Below, one piece after another: positions 1 to 6,965 of a DNA stretch of 64,000 nucleotides (the first letter of the stretch is position 1; every line of letters starts with the position of its first letter). The DNA is from Halanaeroarchaeum sp. HSR-CO (GTDB lineage Archaea; Halobacteriota; Halobacteria; Halobacteriales; Halobacteriaceae). Location: contig NZ_CP087724.1 of the NCBI RefSeq assembly GCF_024972755.1, forward strand, positions 2,170,001 through 2,234,000, read 5' to 3'. Both the position numbers and the translations under genes were made by a program. The notes beneath the pieces are model-generated. The model ran no database searches and was not told where the DNA came from. It worked only from the letters and a program-made list of their open reading frames with translations.

Positions 1-2
1 TG

Positions 3-137
3 AAGACGACCCAGATCGTCCAGTATCCAGAAGACACGGGCGAGCACCTCCACTTCTTCCCCAACTTCTGGGGTCCCACCGGCGTCAACAGCGACGCACG
101 CGTGCAGATCGAGCTGGCCGAAGGGGGTGAGCGGTGA
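3..137 (+). CDS. narG: Respiratory molybdoenzyme catalytic subunit, C-terminal end (probable NarG), partial
   Basis: Only the last 44 codons lie in the window. The reading frame runs open from base 3 and stops with TGA at 135-137, sharing one base with the ATG of the next gene, so the two are translationally coupled. The visible residues (HLHFFPNFWGPTGVNSDARVQI) fit the C-terminal molybdopterin-dinucleotide binding region of the large DMSO-reductase-family subunits. Identity as nitrate reductase alpha subunit is inferred from the downstream set: 4-cluster ferredoxin subunit, haem-b subunit, NarJ-type chaperone. Selenate, chlorate or related type II enzymes have the same gene set and cannot be excluded from this fragment. 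Confidence 0.7.
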   Translation, partial: KTTQIVQYPEDTGEHLHFFPNFWGPTGVNSDARVQIELAEGGER

Positions 138-1180
138 TGAGCCAGAGTACTAGCCTCGCAGAAGGGATCGACCATCAGGTCGCGATGGTCATGGACCTGA
201 ACAAGTGTATCGGCTGCCAGACGTGTACGGTGGGCTGTAAGACGACGTGGACGGAACGAGAGGGGACCGAGTACATGTACTGGAACAACGTCGAGACCAA
301 GCCCGGCAAGGGGTATCCCAGAGATTGGGAACAGAAAGGCGGGGGGTGGCAATCCGAATCCCGGTCCGAACTGAACAATGGCGAATTACCGCCCAAAGAG
401 GACTACGGTCGGCCCTGGGAGTTCAACTACGACGAGGCCCTCTTCTCGCCGAGTACCGAGGCCTTGCGTCCGCAAGGAGAGGATCCCGAGTGGGGACCGA
501 ATTGGGACGAGGATCAGGGTGCTGGGAAACATCCGAACTCCCAGTACTTCTACATACCCCGCATCTGCAACCACTGCACGCACCCGACCTGCGTGGAGGC
601 GTGCCCGCGGAAGGCGCTGTACAAGCGTTCCGAAGACGGCGTGGTCCTCGTCGACCAGGACCGCTGTCGTGGCTATCGCTACTGCGTGGAGGGCTGTCCC
701 TACAAGAAGGTCTACTACAACGCGGTGAAGAAGACCTCCGAGAAGTGCATCTTCTGTTACCCCCGCATCGAAGGCGAAGGACCGGATGGCGAGACGAAAG
801 CGCCCGTCTGTGCGGAGGAGTGTACCACCCAACTCCGGATGGTCGGGTACCTGGACGACCGCGAGGGGCCCATCTACAAACTCGTCGAACAGTACGAGGT
901 GGCACTGCCGCTCCATCCGGAGTACCAGACCGACCCGAACATCTACTACATCCCGCCGTTCGCGCCGCCGCAGATCGACGCGGAGGGCGAGACGACGGAG
1001 TTCGATCGGATCCCCATGTCGTACCTCGAAGACCTCTTCGGCGACGGAATTCACGACGCCATGGATACCATCGAGCGAGAGCGCGCCAAGGTTAACCGTG
1101 GCGGCGACAGCGAATTGATGGAAATGTTGACGAGCGAGAATCCGGCCCAGCAGTATCGGTTGGAGGTGTTCGACGAATGA
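137..1180 (+). CDS. narH: Respiratory molybdoenzyme iron-sulfur (beta) subunit, probable NarH
   Basis: 347 aa. Electron-transfer subunit carrying four Fe-S clusters between the haem-b subunit and the Mo-bisMGD subunit. Cys groups visible in order: CIGCQTC..C (residues 24-34), CNHCTHPTCVEACP (mid-protein), CRGYRYCVEGCP and CIFCYPRI with a later CAEEC. In the third group a Tyr stands where the second Cys of a 4Fe cluster would be, the arrangement of the 3Fe-4S cluster of NarH and other type II DMSO-reductase beta subunits (NarH has Trp there). ATG at 137 was preferred to the in-frame GTG at 134 because it overlaps the upstream stop. No signal peptide; export would be with the TAT-bearing alpha subunit. 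Haloarchaeal NarH proteins are about this length. The last codons are duplicated downstream (1162-1356). Confidence 0.85.
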   Translation: MSQSTSLAEGIDHQVAMVMDLNKCIGCQTCTVGCKTTWTEREGTEYMYWNNVETKPGKGYPRDWEQKGGGWQSESRSELNNGELPPKEDYGRPWEFNYDEALFSPSTEALRPQGEDPEWGPNWDEDQGAGKHPNSQYFYIPRICNHCTHPTCVEACPRKALYKRSEDGVVLVDQDRCRGYRYCVEGCPYKKVYYNAVKKTSEKCIFCYPRIEGEGPDGETKAPVCAEECTTQLRMVGYLDDREGPIYKLVEQYEVALPLHPEYQTDPNIYYIPPFAPPQIDAEGETTEFDRIPMSYLEDLFGDGIHDAMDTIERERAKVNRGGDSELMEMLTSENPAQQYRLEVFDE

Positions 1181-1356
1181 GCCGTGCGTGGAATTCGTCG
1201 AGCTCTCCAGAACGCGTTCTGGAGGTGTTCGACGAATGAGCGAATCGATTTCGTCGAGCCGGCCGGACCGTAGGTCCGGACTCGTTCGACGAATGAGCGT
1301 GAGCGAATTCGTCGAGCTTACCAGCGCTCCGCTCTGGGAGGTGTTCGACGAATGAG
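1162..1356 (+). repeat. Alternating direct/inverted repeat array derived from the 3' end of narH
   Basis: The 20-mer GGAGGTGTTCGACGAATGAG, which covers the end of narH, recurs exactly at 1162-1181, 1221-1240 and 1337-1356, with a 14-nt remnant at 1284-1297 (period about 58 bp). Between the direct copies are inverted copies (around 1191-1208, 1249-1258 and 1305-1316, core ATTCGTCGAG or close to it). The joints form hairpins: a perfect 20-bp palindrome at 1205-1224, 7-bp arms with a GTA loop at 1263-1279, and an imperfect one at 1321-1337. The last copy supplies the GGAGGTG and ATG of the next gene, so an ancestral ATGA overlap between the two genes seems to have been split by three inserted units while the translation signals were kept. 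Confidence 0.85.
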
Positions 1357-2176
1357 CCATCGGAAGACGGTCGCGGCCGTGGGCGTTCTGGCGATCACTC
1401 TCGTGGTGGCCGCCGTCGCCCTCCCCTCGATAGCGGGCGGCGTCCCGGCCAACCAGGTCCCGGTCACCGACATGCCCGGCGAGGGCGACACGCTTGCCTC
1501 GCCCACGGCGGACACGTGGGAGGATGCCGAAGGCACCGAGGTCCCGATGGCGAGTGCGCCTTCTGGCCTCCCGAATGCCGGTAGCGTGGCCACCGACGCC
1601 GTGGACGTCCAGGCGGCACGAACCGACTCGGAGCTGTACGTCCGGATGGAGTGGGACGACGCGACGGAGAACACCAGCGCCGACGAAATCCAGGCCTTCG
1701 CCGACGGTGTCGCGATGCAGATCCCGGTCGACGCCGAATCGGAACCCGACATCGCACTCGGTAGCCAGGAAACGCCCGTCAACGTCTGGTTTTGGAGCGC
1801 CGACGGGGGGACCGAAGAGCTACTCGCCGGTGGACAGGGGTCCATCACGGAGATGAGCGAGAGCACCGTCGAGACGGAGGCCGTCCACGAGGACGGCACC
1901 TGGACCGTGGTGATGCACCGCTCGCTGGCCGTCGACGATGAGAACAGGGCCGCCCTCGACACCGGCTCCGACGTCGACGTCGCCTTCGCCGTCTGGGACG
2001 GGGCGAACGGCGAACGGTCCGGTCATCACGCGGTGAGCGAGTGGTTCACCTACCCGTTCGGCCCCACTGACACCGGTCCGTCCTACCAGTATCTGCTGTG
2101 GGCCATCGCTGGCATCGCTATCGCCGTCGCGCTGGTCGTCACGGTAATGGCCGTCAGGAGTTCCAGAGAATCATGA
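1352..2176 (+). CDS. Haem-b (gamma) subunit of type II DMSO-reductase family enzyme
   Basis: 274 aa. Resembles the ethylbenzene-dehydrogenase-type haem-b domain (DdhC/SerC/EbdC-like) that passes electrons to the beta subunit. An N-terminal hydrophobic signal or anchor (residues 5-30) is followed by an Ala-, Gly- and Asp-rich domain with the family-like stretch LYVRMEWDDATEN, and a C-terminal membrane helix (about 248-270) ends in SSRES. It should therefore face the outside of the membrane, anchored at one or both ends. The start ATG lies in the last copy of the repeated narH tail, preceded by GGAGGTG. The stop overlaps the next ATG (ATGA). In haloarchaeal nar operons a gene of this kind sits between narH and narJ; the haem ligands cannot be assigned by eye. 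Confidence 0.75.
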   Translation: MSHRKTVAAVGVLAITLVVAAVALPSIAGGVPANQVPVTDMPGEGDTLASPTADTWEDAEGTEVPMASAPSGLPNAGSVATDAVDVQAARTDSELYVRMEWDDATENTSADEIQAFADGVAMQIPVDAESEPDIALGSQETPVNVWFWSADGGTEELLAGGQGSITEMSESTVETEAVHEDGTWTVVMHRSLAVDDENRAALDTGSDVDVAFAVWDGANGERSGHHAVSEWFTYPFGPTDTGPSYQYLLWAIAGIAIAVALVVTVMAVRSSRES

Positions 2177-2832
2177 CTGACCCGGATCGACCGACCACAT
2201 CGGAATCCATCGACGACCCGGTCGCGGCAGCCCGTGGCACCGTCTACGGGACGCTCGCCAGCCTCTTCGAGGAGCCCACCGAGCAGACGTACGAGGGGCT
2301 CTCGGACGGGACGCTGGCCGCCGACATCGACCGGTTGATAGAGCACGCGGACCTCGACGTCGCGGCACCCCCGCTCGTCACGGCGGACGACTACGAACTG
2401 CTGTGTGCACGGTTCAACGATATCTTTGCCATCGGCTACCCCGATCCGCCGGTGGCACTGTACGAATCCGAATACGAAAGCGAGGGCCAATGGGAGGAGA
2501 TCAACCTCGACCTGGCCCGTGCGTACGACTACTTTGGGGTCGAGGTCGACGAGTCCAGACGGGAACACCACGACCACCTCCAGCTCGAACTGGAGTTCGC
2601 CGGCTATCTGTCACGGCTCGCGGCGATGAAGGGCGACGACGCGGTCCGCCGCGCGCGCCGTGACTTCCTGGACCGGCACCTCGCCCCACTCGTGGAGGAG
2701 ATCGGTGAGGCCATGGACGACGAGGTGGAAACCGGCATCTACGACGACCTCGTCGAGTTCACGAACGGCTTCGTCGCGGCGGACCTGGCCGACCTGGACT
2801 CCCGACTCGACGTGGAGGTGTCCCGGGCGTGA
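2173..2832 (+). CDS. narJ: TorD/NarJ-family molybdoenzyme assembly chaperone
   Basis: 219 aa, helical, soluble and strongly acidic, without signal peptide. Family members bind the TAT signal or apo-form of the catalytic subunit in the cytoplasm and hold it until the cofactor is inserted. Seen here: the N-terminal region RGTVYGTLASLFEEPTE, the central FNDIFAIGYPDPPVALYESEY with the Pro-rich segment that resembles the TorD signature (E-P-x-D-H region), and a C-terminal helical half ending in DLDSRLDVEVSRA. ATG at 2173 overlaps the stop of the haem-b gene; an upstream in-frame extension to 2098 reads through that gene and is not credible. The stop overlaps the GTG of the next gene (GTGA). Confidence 0.8.
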   Translation: MTDPDRPTTSESIDDPVAAARGTVYGTLASLFEEPTEQTYEGLSDGTLAADIDRLIEHADLDVAAPPLVTADDYELLCARFNDIFAIGYPDPPVALYESEYESEGQWEEINLDLARAYDYFGVEVDESRREHHDHLQLELEFAGYLSRLAAMKGDDAVRRARRDFLDRHLAPLVEEIGEAMDDEVETGIYDDLVEFTNGFVAADLADLDSRLDVEVSRA

Positions 2833-3698
2833 CGAACGCACCGACCCGTGTCCGGGTATCCGCCCCTCCCACGGAGACTATCCTCGGGACGGACCCCGAG
2901 CGGGGACGACGGCTCGCCGGACTGCTCGCCCTGTTGCCGACGGCAGCCATACTCCTCGTCCGGGTCGGTATCAACGCGCCGTCCGCGCCCCGACTCCCGT
3001 ATAGCACGCTGTACGACCCGATCGCGACACTGGCGTTGGTGGGGCCGGCCGTTGCAGCGGTCATCGTCGGCGTCACCACGGACGACGACCTCAGACGGGT
3101 CGCGCTTGCCTTCGCTGGCGTCTTCGGCCTGCTGAGCGCGGTCGCTCGACCGGCCACCCTCCCGGCGTCAGTCGTCCTCGTGGTGACCACTGGGCTGCTA
3201 GTCGTCGCTCGTGCCCGCCGACCGTTCTCCCCCGACGAGGTCGCCGAGACGCTGGTCGGTGTCGTCTTCGTCGCCGGCGTCGCGCTCTCGATGGCCGGCA
3301 GTCTCGGTTTCGAACCCGCGACCACCAGACGGCTCGGGTCGGCCGCGACACTGCTCGCCATCGCCGGGGCACCGGTGTTCGTCGAGTGGACTTACCGCTC
3401 GGTCTTCGTCGGCGCACTCGCGGGGGCCGCCGTGGCAGGCTTCGGCCTCTCTGCACCGTTCGTTACCGGCGCTACGAGTCTCGTCGGGGGAGCCATCGTC
3501 GGCGTCTCGCTACCGGTCCTCACCGTCGCCGCGGTCGGTGGCACCACCCTCGTTGCGACCGGCATCGAGCGACGAACCATCGAGACGGCCCTGGCGGGAC
3601 TGTTGCTCCTGACGGCTGGCGTCCCCGCAACGGTGCCCCGGGGTCTCGCATTGCTCCTCGGACTCGCACTACTCCTCCGAACTCGGACGGACCCATGA
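2829..3698 (+). CDS. Multi-pass membrane protein of the nar-type operon, function unknown
   Basis: 289 aa, start GTG at 2829 inside the GTGA overlap with the chaperone gene. Eight to ten hydrophobic segments fill nearly the whole protein (for example LLALLPTAAILLVRVGI, TLALVGPAVAAVIVGV, VVLVVTTGLLVVARA and the C-terminal LLLLTAGVPATV...LALLLGLALLLRTRT). No haem-ligand His pairs, quinone-site motif or transporter signature was recognised. Tight coupling to genes on both sides argues that it belongs to the same respiratory complex, perhaps as a membrane or quinone-side partner, but that is inference from position only. Confidence 0.6.
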   Translation: MTNAPTRVRVSAPPTETILGTDPERGRRLAGLLALLPTAAILLVRVGINAPSAPRLPYSTLYDPIATLALVGPAVAAVIVGVTTDDDLRRVALAFAGVFGLLSAVARPATLPASVVLVVTTGLLVVARARRPFSPDEVAETLVGVVFVAGVALSMAGSLGFEPATTRRLGSAATLLAIAGAPVFVEWTYRSVFVGALAGAAVAGFGLSAPFVTGATSLVGGAIVGVSLPVLTVAAVGGTTLVATGIERRTIETALAGLLLLTAGVPATVPRGLALLLGLALLLRTRTDP

Positions 3699-4474
3699 CT
3701 GACGGCAACCAACCTGAACGACGAGCGGCGAAGGGCGCGGACGGCGTCGAAGAAATCCGTGACATCACCCTCGGGACCGCACGAAAGGAGGACTACACTG
3801 CGGCGGACGTGACGCCCGTCGAGGACGACTCCATCGACGACCTCCAGGCGCAACTCACCGCCGCAGACGCGCCGACGCGCCGTCGGGCGACCCTCGCGCT
3901 CGCCGAACGGGACTGTCCACCCGTCGTCGTCCGCCAGTTGGAGGCGCTCGCCCGGACCGACCCGGACGACGAAGTCCGGCAGTTCGCCATCGAGGCCATA
4001 GCGAAGCAGGACGGCGACCCAGCAGTCGCCAGAGACCTCCTCGAATCGGACGCGGACCAGTGGGTTCGCGCGGAGGCCGCCGTCGCCCTCGACAGACTAG
4101 ATCGGGCGGCCCACGAGGACACCTTCGAACGATTGCTCGACGACGAGGCCGTCGGTGTGCGTCGGAACGCACTCATCTCGCTCACGCGGATCCGCGGTGA
4201 CGATGTCCGCGACGACCTCGTCGCAGCGGTAGAGGACCCCGACGACCGCGTGCGCGAGTGGGCGACGAAACTCCTGGGCACGTTCGACGACGATCCGATT
4301 GTCGAAACGGCCCTGAAGGCGGTCCTCGAGGACGAAGACGAGGTGGACATCGTCAAGCAGACGGCCGCGCGCTCGCTGGGCGCCCGCGGCGAGGACGTCG
4401 ACTCGCTTGTGGAAGGCTCGTCCGGTACGGAAATGGCCGGCGATCACATGCTGAACCAGGTCCCCGACCGCTAG
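3695..4474 (+). CDS. HEAT-repeat protein at the end of the nar-type operon
   Basis: 259 aa, soluble, very acidic. From about residue 45 the sequence is a chain of about 30-residue helical pairs with the HEAT / PBS-lyase pattern (for example DDEVRQFAIEAIAKQ, DQWVRAEAAVALDRL, AVGVRRNALISLTRI, DDRVREWATKLLGTF, VDIVKQTAARSLGAR), so five or six repeats. Such folds bind proteins; a scaffold or maturation role for the reductase is the natural guess from the operon, with no direct evidence. ATG at 3695 overlaps the preceding stop (ATGA), and this start removes a long upstream extension that only shadows the membrane gene. Ends four bases into the convergent gene. Confidence 0.7.
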   Translation: MTDGNQPERRAAKGADGVEEIRDITLGTARKEDYTAADVTPVEDDSIDDLQAQLTAADAPTRRRATLALAERDCPPVVVRQLEALARTDPDDEVRQFAIEAIAKQDGDPAVARDLLESDADQWVRAEAAVALDRLDRAAHEDTFERLLDDEAVGVRRNALISLTRIRGDDVRDDLVAAVEDPDDRVREWATKLLGTFDDDPIVETALKAVLEDEDEVDIVKQTAARSLGARGEDVDSLVEGSSGTEMAGDHMLNQVPDR

Positions 4475-4902
4475 GGGCCGACCGCCTCGGCGTCGAGCAG
4501 CGTTTCGAGGTAATCGAACTGATATTCGAACTCGCGGTTGCGCTGCATCGAGACGAGCGTCTCGTCCAGCGCCGTGCCGATGACGCCCCCGAGCGTGAAC
4601 TCCGTCCAGGCGACGAGCCGCGATCCGGGGTCGGTCGCCTCGACCGTGTACTCCGTCCGCATCCGTTCGAACATCCCGTCAACGGCGTCGAACGCGAGGA
4701 CCGCGTCCGCCTCCCTGTCGATCCGAACGACCAACTCGATGGACGCCAGACCGAGACGGCTGGCGAGCGCGATGCGGTCGCCAGTCATCGAAACCGAATC
4801 GACACCGCTGGCACCGACAAACGACTCGAGGTCGCGCTCGATGAGCCCGCTAAGTTCTGCTGGCGGAACCGCGAATGTCCGTGACTCGCGCACTCGTGCC
4901 AT
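4471..4902 (-). CDS. SRPBCC-like (START/polyketide-cyclase fold) small protein
   Basis: 143 aa from ATG at 4902 (MARVRESRTFAVPPAEL). The opening RESRTFAVPPAELSGLI, a central alternation of strands (IALASRLGLASIELVVRI) and the final long helix (ETLVSMQRNREFEYQFDYLETLL) match the order of the SRPBCC helix-grip fold used by lipid- and cofactor-binding proteins and by toxin-like RatA/CoxG families. A longer form starting at 4989 exists but its extra N-terminus (Arg/Cys-rich) looks non-coding. Convergent with the HEAT gene, four-base overlap. Ligand unknown. Confidence 0.6.
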   Translation of the reverse strand: MARVRESRTFAVPPAELSGLIERDLESFVGASGVDSVSMTGDRIALASRLGLASIELVVRIDREADAVLAFDAVDGMFERMRTEYTVEATDPGSRLVAWTEFTLGGVIGTALDETLVSMQRNREFEYQFDYLETLLDAEAVGP

Positions 4903-5021
4903 ACGCCAACCACAGCATCCCGTACGATGAACGCGTCCCCGAATACGTTCGCTCCCGGTGTCGAACCGACCCGGAACGGTACCGCCCACCCCTTCGGTCT
5001 CGGAACACTCAAACCCGTTCC

Positions 5022-5035
5022 CCGAATATATTCGG
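5022..5035 (+). promoter_or_regulatory. Perfect 14-bp palindrome over an AT core before an HTH-10 gene
   Basis: CCGAATATATTCGG, a perfect inverted repeat whose AT centre looks like a TATA element, ends 8 nt before the ATG at 5044. A related half-matching site (CCGAATACGTTCG) lies near 4937-4949. The position suggests an autoregulatory operator or a promoter embedded in one. The protein that binds it is not known. Confidence 0.45.
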
Positions 5036-5043
5036 TACTCTCG

Positions 5044-5676
5044 ATGCCTCGCGCGACGCTCACCATCACCGTCCCCGGGACCGTCTGGATCGGTGCCATC
5101 TCCCGGGAGTACCCCGATGCGCGATTCCGTATCCTCTCGGCGATCCCCGGCGAGGACACGGGCGTCGGACTCGTGGAGATCACCGCATCGACGCTATCCG
5201 AGGTCGTCCAGGCCGTGGACGAGACCACCGAGGTCGAACAGTTGAACCTCCTCAAACGTCACGAGGACACCGCACTCGTCCAGTTCGAGACGACCGACCC
5301 GCTGTTGTTGTTCCCCATCATGAGTTCCGGCATCCCCCTCGAGATGCCCTTCGACATCGTTGACGGGAAAGCGGTGTGGGAGGTCACAACCTCCCAGGAC
5401 CGGCTCTCCGAACTCGGCGACCAGCTCGACGCCTTCGGGATCCAGTTCACCGTCGAGGAGATACACTATCACCTCCAGACCGAGCAGTTACTCACCGAGC
5501 GCCAGGAATCACTCGTCGATCGCGCCATCGAACTGGGCTACTACGACACCCCACGCGAGTGTACGTTGACCGAACTCGCGGAAGACGTCGGACTCGCGAA
5601 ATCAACGTGCAGTGAGACGCTCCACCGCGCCGAGGGTAAGATCGTCAAAGAGTTTCAGATCGACGACGGCCGATAG
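5044..5676 (+). CDS. HTH-10 (bacterioopsin-activator type) transcription regulator
   Basis: 210 aa from ATG at 5044 (MPRATLTITVPGTVWIG). The C-terminal 55 residues are the HTH-10 DNA-binding domain: LTERQESLVDRAIELGYYDTPRECT, then LTELAEDVGLAKSTCSETLHRAEGKIV. The N-terminal part alternates strands and helices like the ligand or sensor half of Bat-type regulators, but it lacks the Cys-rich motif of the redox-sensing NarO/DmsR group, so it is not an obvious nar activator despite its position. An in-frame ATG at 4927 would add 39 residues poor in family likeness. Convergent, one base apart, with the next gene. Confidence 0.8.
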   Translation: MPRATLTITVPGTVWIGAISREYPDARFRILSAIPGEDTGVGLVEITASTLSEVVQAVDETTEVEQLNLLKRHEDTALVQFETTDPLLLFPIMSSGIPLEMPFDIVDGKAVWEVTTSQDRLSELGDQLDAFGIQFTVEEIHYHLQTEQLLTERQESLVDRAIELGYYDTPRECTLTELAEDVGLAKSTCSETLHRAEGKIVKEFQIDDGR

Positions 5677-5677
5677 C

Positions 5678-5977
5678 TCACGTCTCGTTTCGACCGTCGA
5701 GTCGGTCCTCGACGAACGAATCGAAGTCGACGTCCCCGTGTTCGTATTTGTCGCCGTGTTCCGCGACGACCATACCTTTCTCGGTAATCTCGTAGAGGCC
5801 ACTGTTGGGGGCCGGGCCTATCCGCTCCAGCAACCCGTAATCGGCCAGGACAGGGAGCCGTGTGTTGATATACGAGCGGTCTTTCTCGAGTTCGTACGAG
5901 AGGTTGGCGGCGGTATTTCGTTTCCCGTCCACCAGGGCCTCAAGTATTTCGAGATCTGTTGGGAGTGCGAGCTTCAT
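5678..5977 (-). CDS. Winged-helix regulator, PhiH1-repressor-like
   Basis: 99 aa. An ArsR/MarR-like winged helix is plain: DLEILEALVDGKRNTAANLSYELEKDRSYINTRLPVLADYGLLERIGPAPNSGLYEITEKGMVV, with recognition helix around SYINTRLPVL and the wing at NSGLYEIT. The C-terminal tail (EHGDVDFDSFVEDRLDGRNET) is acidic and helical. This pattern is common in small haloarchaeal proteins related to the phage PhiH repressor, many of them chromosomal. No phage genes are nearby. Target unknown. Confidence 0.75.
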   Translation of the reverse strand: MKLALPTDLEILEALVDGKRNTAANLSYELEKDRSYINTRLPVLADYGLLERIGPAPNSGLYEITEKGMVVAEHGDKYEHGDVDFDSFVEDRLDGRNET

Positions 5978-6090
5978 CGTGGGCGATTGTCGAGTAATAC
6001 GTCCCCCCGGAGTTTAGGTTGTTCCCTCCCAGCGACGGTGCGGGCGGCGCTGGTTCGCGACGCTCGTCGCATTGCTGTCGTGAATATGAA

Positions 6091-6281
6091 CCGGGGGCGG
6101 ATTCGAACCGAAATCACTTCGCTCCCTTCGGTCGCTTGTGGTAGGGCTCGAATCCGCTACCCATTTTTCTCGCAAGCCGCTCGAAAAATGGGCCGGGGCG
6201 GATTCGAACCACGGTCGCAAATCGAAGATCTGCTCCCTGATTCGAACCGCTACCCATTTTTCTCGCAGGCCGCTCGAAAAA
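6091..6281 (-). repeat. Repeated 3' end of tRNA-Val(CAC) with hairpins
   Basis: Read on the minus strand this is the downstream flank of the tRNA. The T-arm and acceptor end reappear at 6190-6210 and, diverged, at 6091-6110, and an inverted version lies near 6144-6156. A hairpin with 10-bp arms (CCCATTTTTC / GAAAAATGGG) occurs twice, at 6253-6285 and 6160-6192. Its T-run directly after the tRNA is the likely terminator, so the terminator has been copied too. No integrase or other gene lies between the copies, and they are only about 95 bp apart, so these are not attachment sites of an element. Confidence 0.8.
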
Positions 6282-6356
6282 TGGGCCGGGGCGGATTCGA
6301 ACCGCCGACCTGCTCCGTGTGAAGGAGCCGTCATAACCGGACTAGACCACCGGCCC
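6282..6356 (-). tRNA. tRNA-Val (anticodon CAC)
   Basis: The minus strand folds as a full cloverleaf: 7-bp acceptor (GGGCCGG / CCGGCCC) with discriminator A, D-arm GTCTAGTCCGGTTATGAC, anticodon stem GCTCC/GGAGC around the loop TTCACAC, and T-arm GGCGG-TTCGAAT-CCGCC. The loop centre gives anticodon CAC, valine. No intron. A T-run follows immediately on the minus strand. Confidence 0.95.
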
Positions 6357-6394
6357 GTAGCCCGATTTACCGGCAGCGAAAACTTAAGACTTGC

Positions 6395-6652
6395 CTATTG
6401 AGCGCTGCGGAATCCCGAGATCTGCCGTCGCGCGGTCCCGATCGCCTCGCGGGCCTCACCCTCAGCACGCCGCTCCAAATTCAGAAGGTCCGCCTGCACG
6501 GTCTGGAGGCGTCCAGCTTCGGGTTCCTTCTCTCGACCGATCATCGCCCGGACCCGCTCCTCGACGGGGTCCAGTTCCTCGCGAACGCCCCGTGCCGCCG
6601 TCTCGACTGCTCGCCCGAGGTAATACCGGCTATCTTCGAAGTGTTTGTTCAT
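6395..6652 (-). CDS. Small helical haloarchaeal protein of unknown function (DUF7553-like)
   Basis: 85 aa, almost wholly charged helix: MNKHFEDSRYYLGRAVETAARGVREELDP, then a second segment VQADLLNLERRAEGEAREAIGTARRQI. The opening and the paired helices resemble a family of short conserved haloarchaeal proteins; the DUF number is from memory. No catalytic motif and no membrane segment. It starts about 40 nt upstream of the tRNA-Val gene and on the same strand. Confidence 0.65.
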   Translation of the reverse strand: MNKHFEDSRYYLGRAVETAARGVREELDPVEERVRAMIGREKEPEAGRLQTVQADLLNLERRAEGEAREAIGTARRQISGFRSAQ

Positions 6653-6747
6653 ACGCCTCCCAACGCCGCCCGCGGAGATAACTGTTGTGTCCGAAGGGAC
6701 AGAATCCCACCGGGGGATTCTGCCGGCACCGGAACGTCTAACTATTG

Positions 6748-6763
6748 TTTAGGCATACCTAAA
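6748..6763 (+). promoter_or_regulatory. DtxR/SirR-type operator-like palindrome
   Basis: TTTAGGCATACCTAAA: 6-bp arms TTTAGG/CCTAAA around CATA. Haloarchaeal DtxR-family metal-dependent repressors bind closely similar TTAGG-n-CCTAA boxes. It stands alone in the 313-bp space 6653-6965, where no convincing gene is seen. A 7-bp-arm hairpin (AGGCGAC/GTCGCCT, 6767-6787) follows at once on the plus side. Confidence 0.5.
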
Positions 6764-6965
6764 GCCAGGCGACGTCCGAAGTCGCCTGCCCCATCAGTGG
6801 TCACCGAGATTTGGTCACCCACCGATCGAGGCCCCACGAAGCGGTCGTTCGACACCCGGAACGACTGACTCACCCACCCACCCCACGTCCAGCATTCGGG
6901 GCGACACCCACCGTCCCACCCCCCTCAGGTCGCCCGTTTCGTGGATGCTCCCGCTCTTTACCGTT

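Noticed and set aside
6091-6356. tRNA-Val copies as attachment sites of an integrated element
   Set aside because: Copies are only about 95 bp apart, no integrase or mobile gene is near, and inverted copies are present, which attachment sites would not show.
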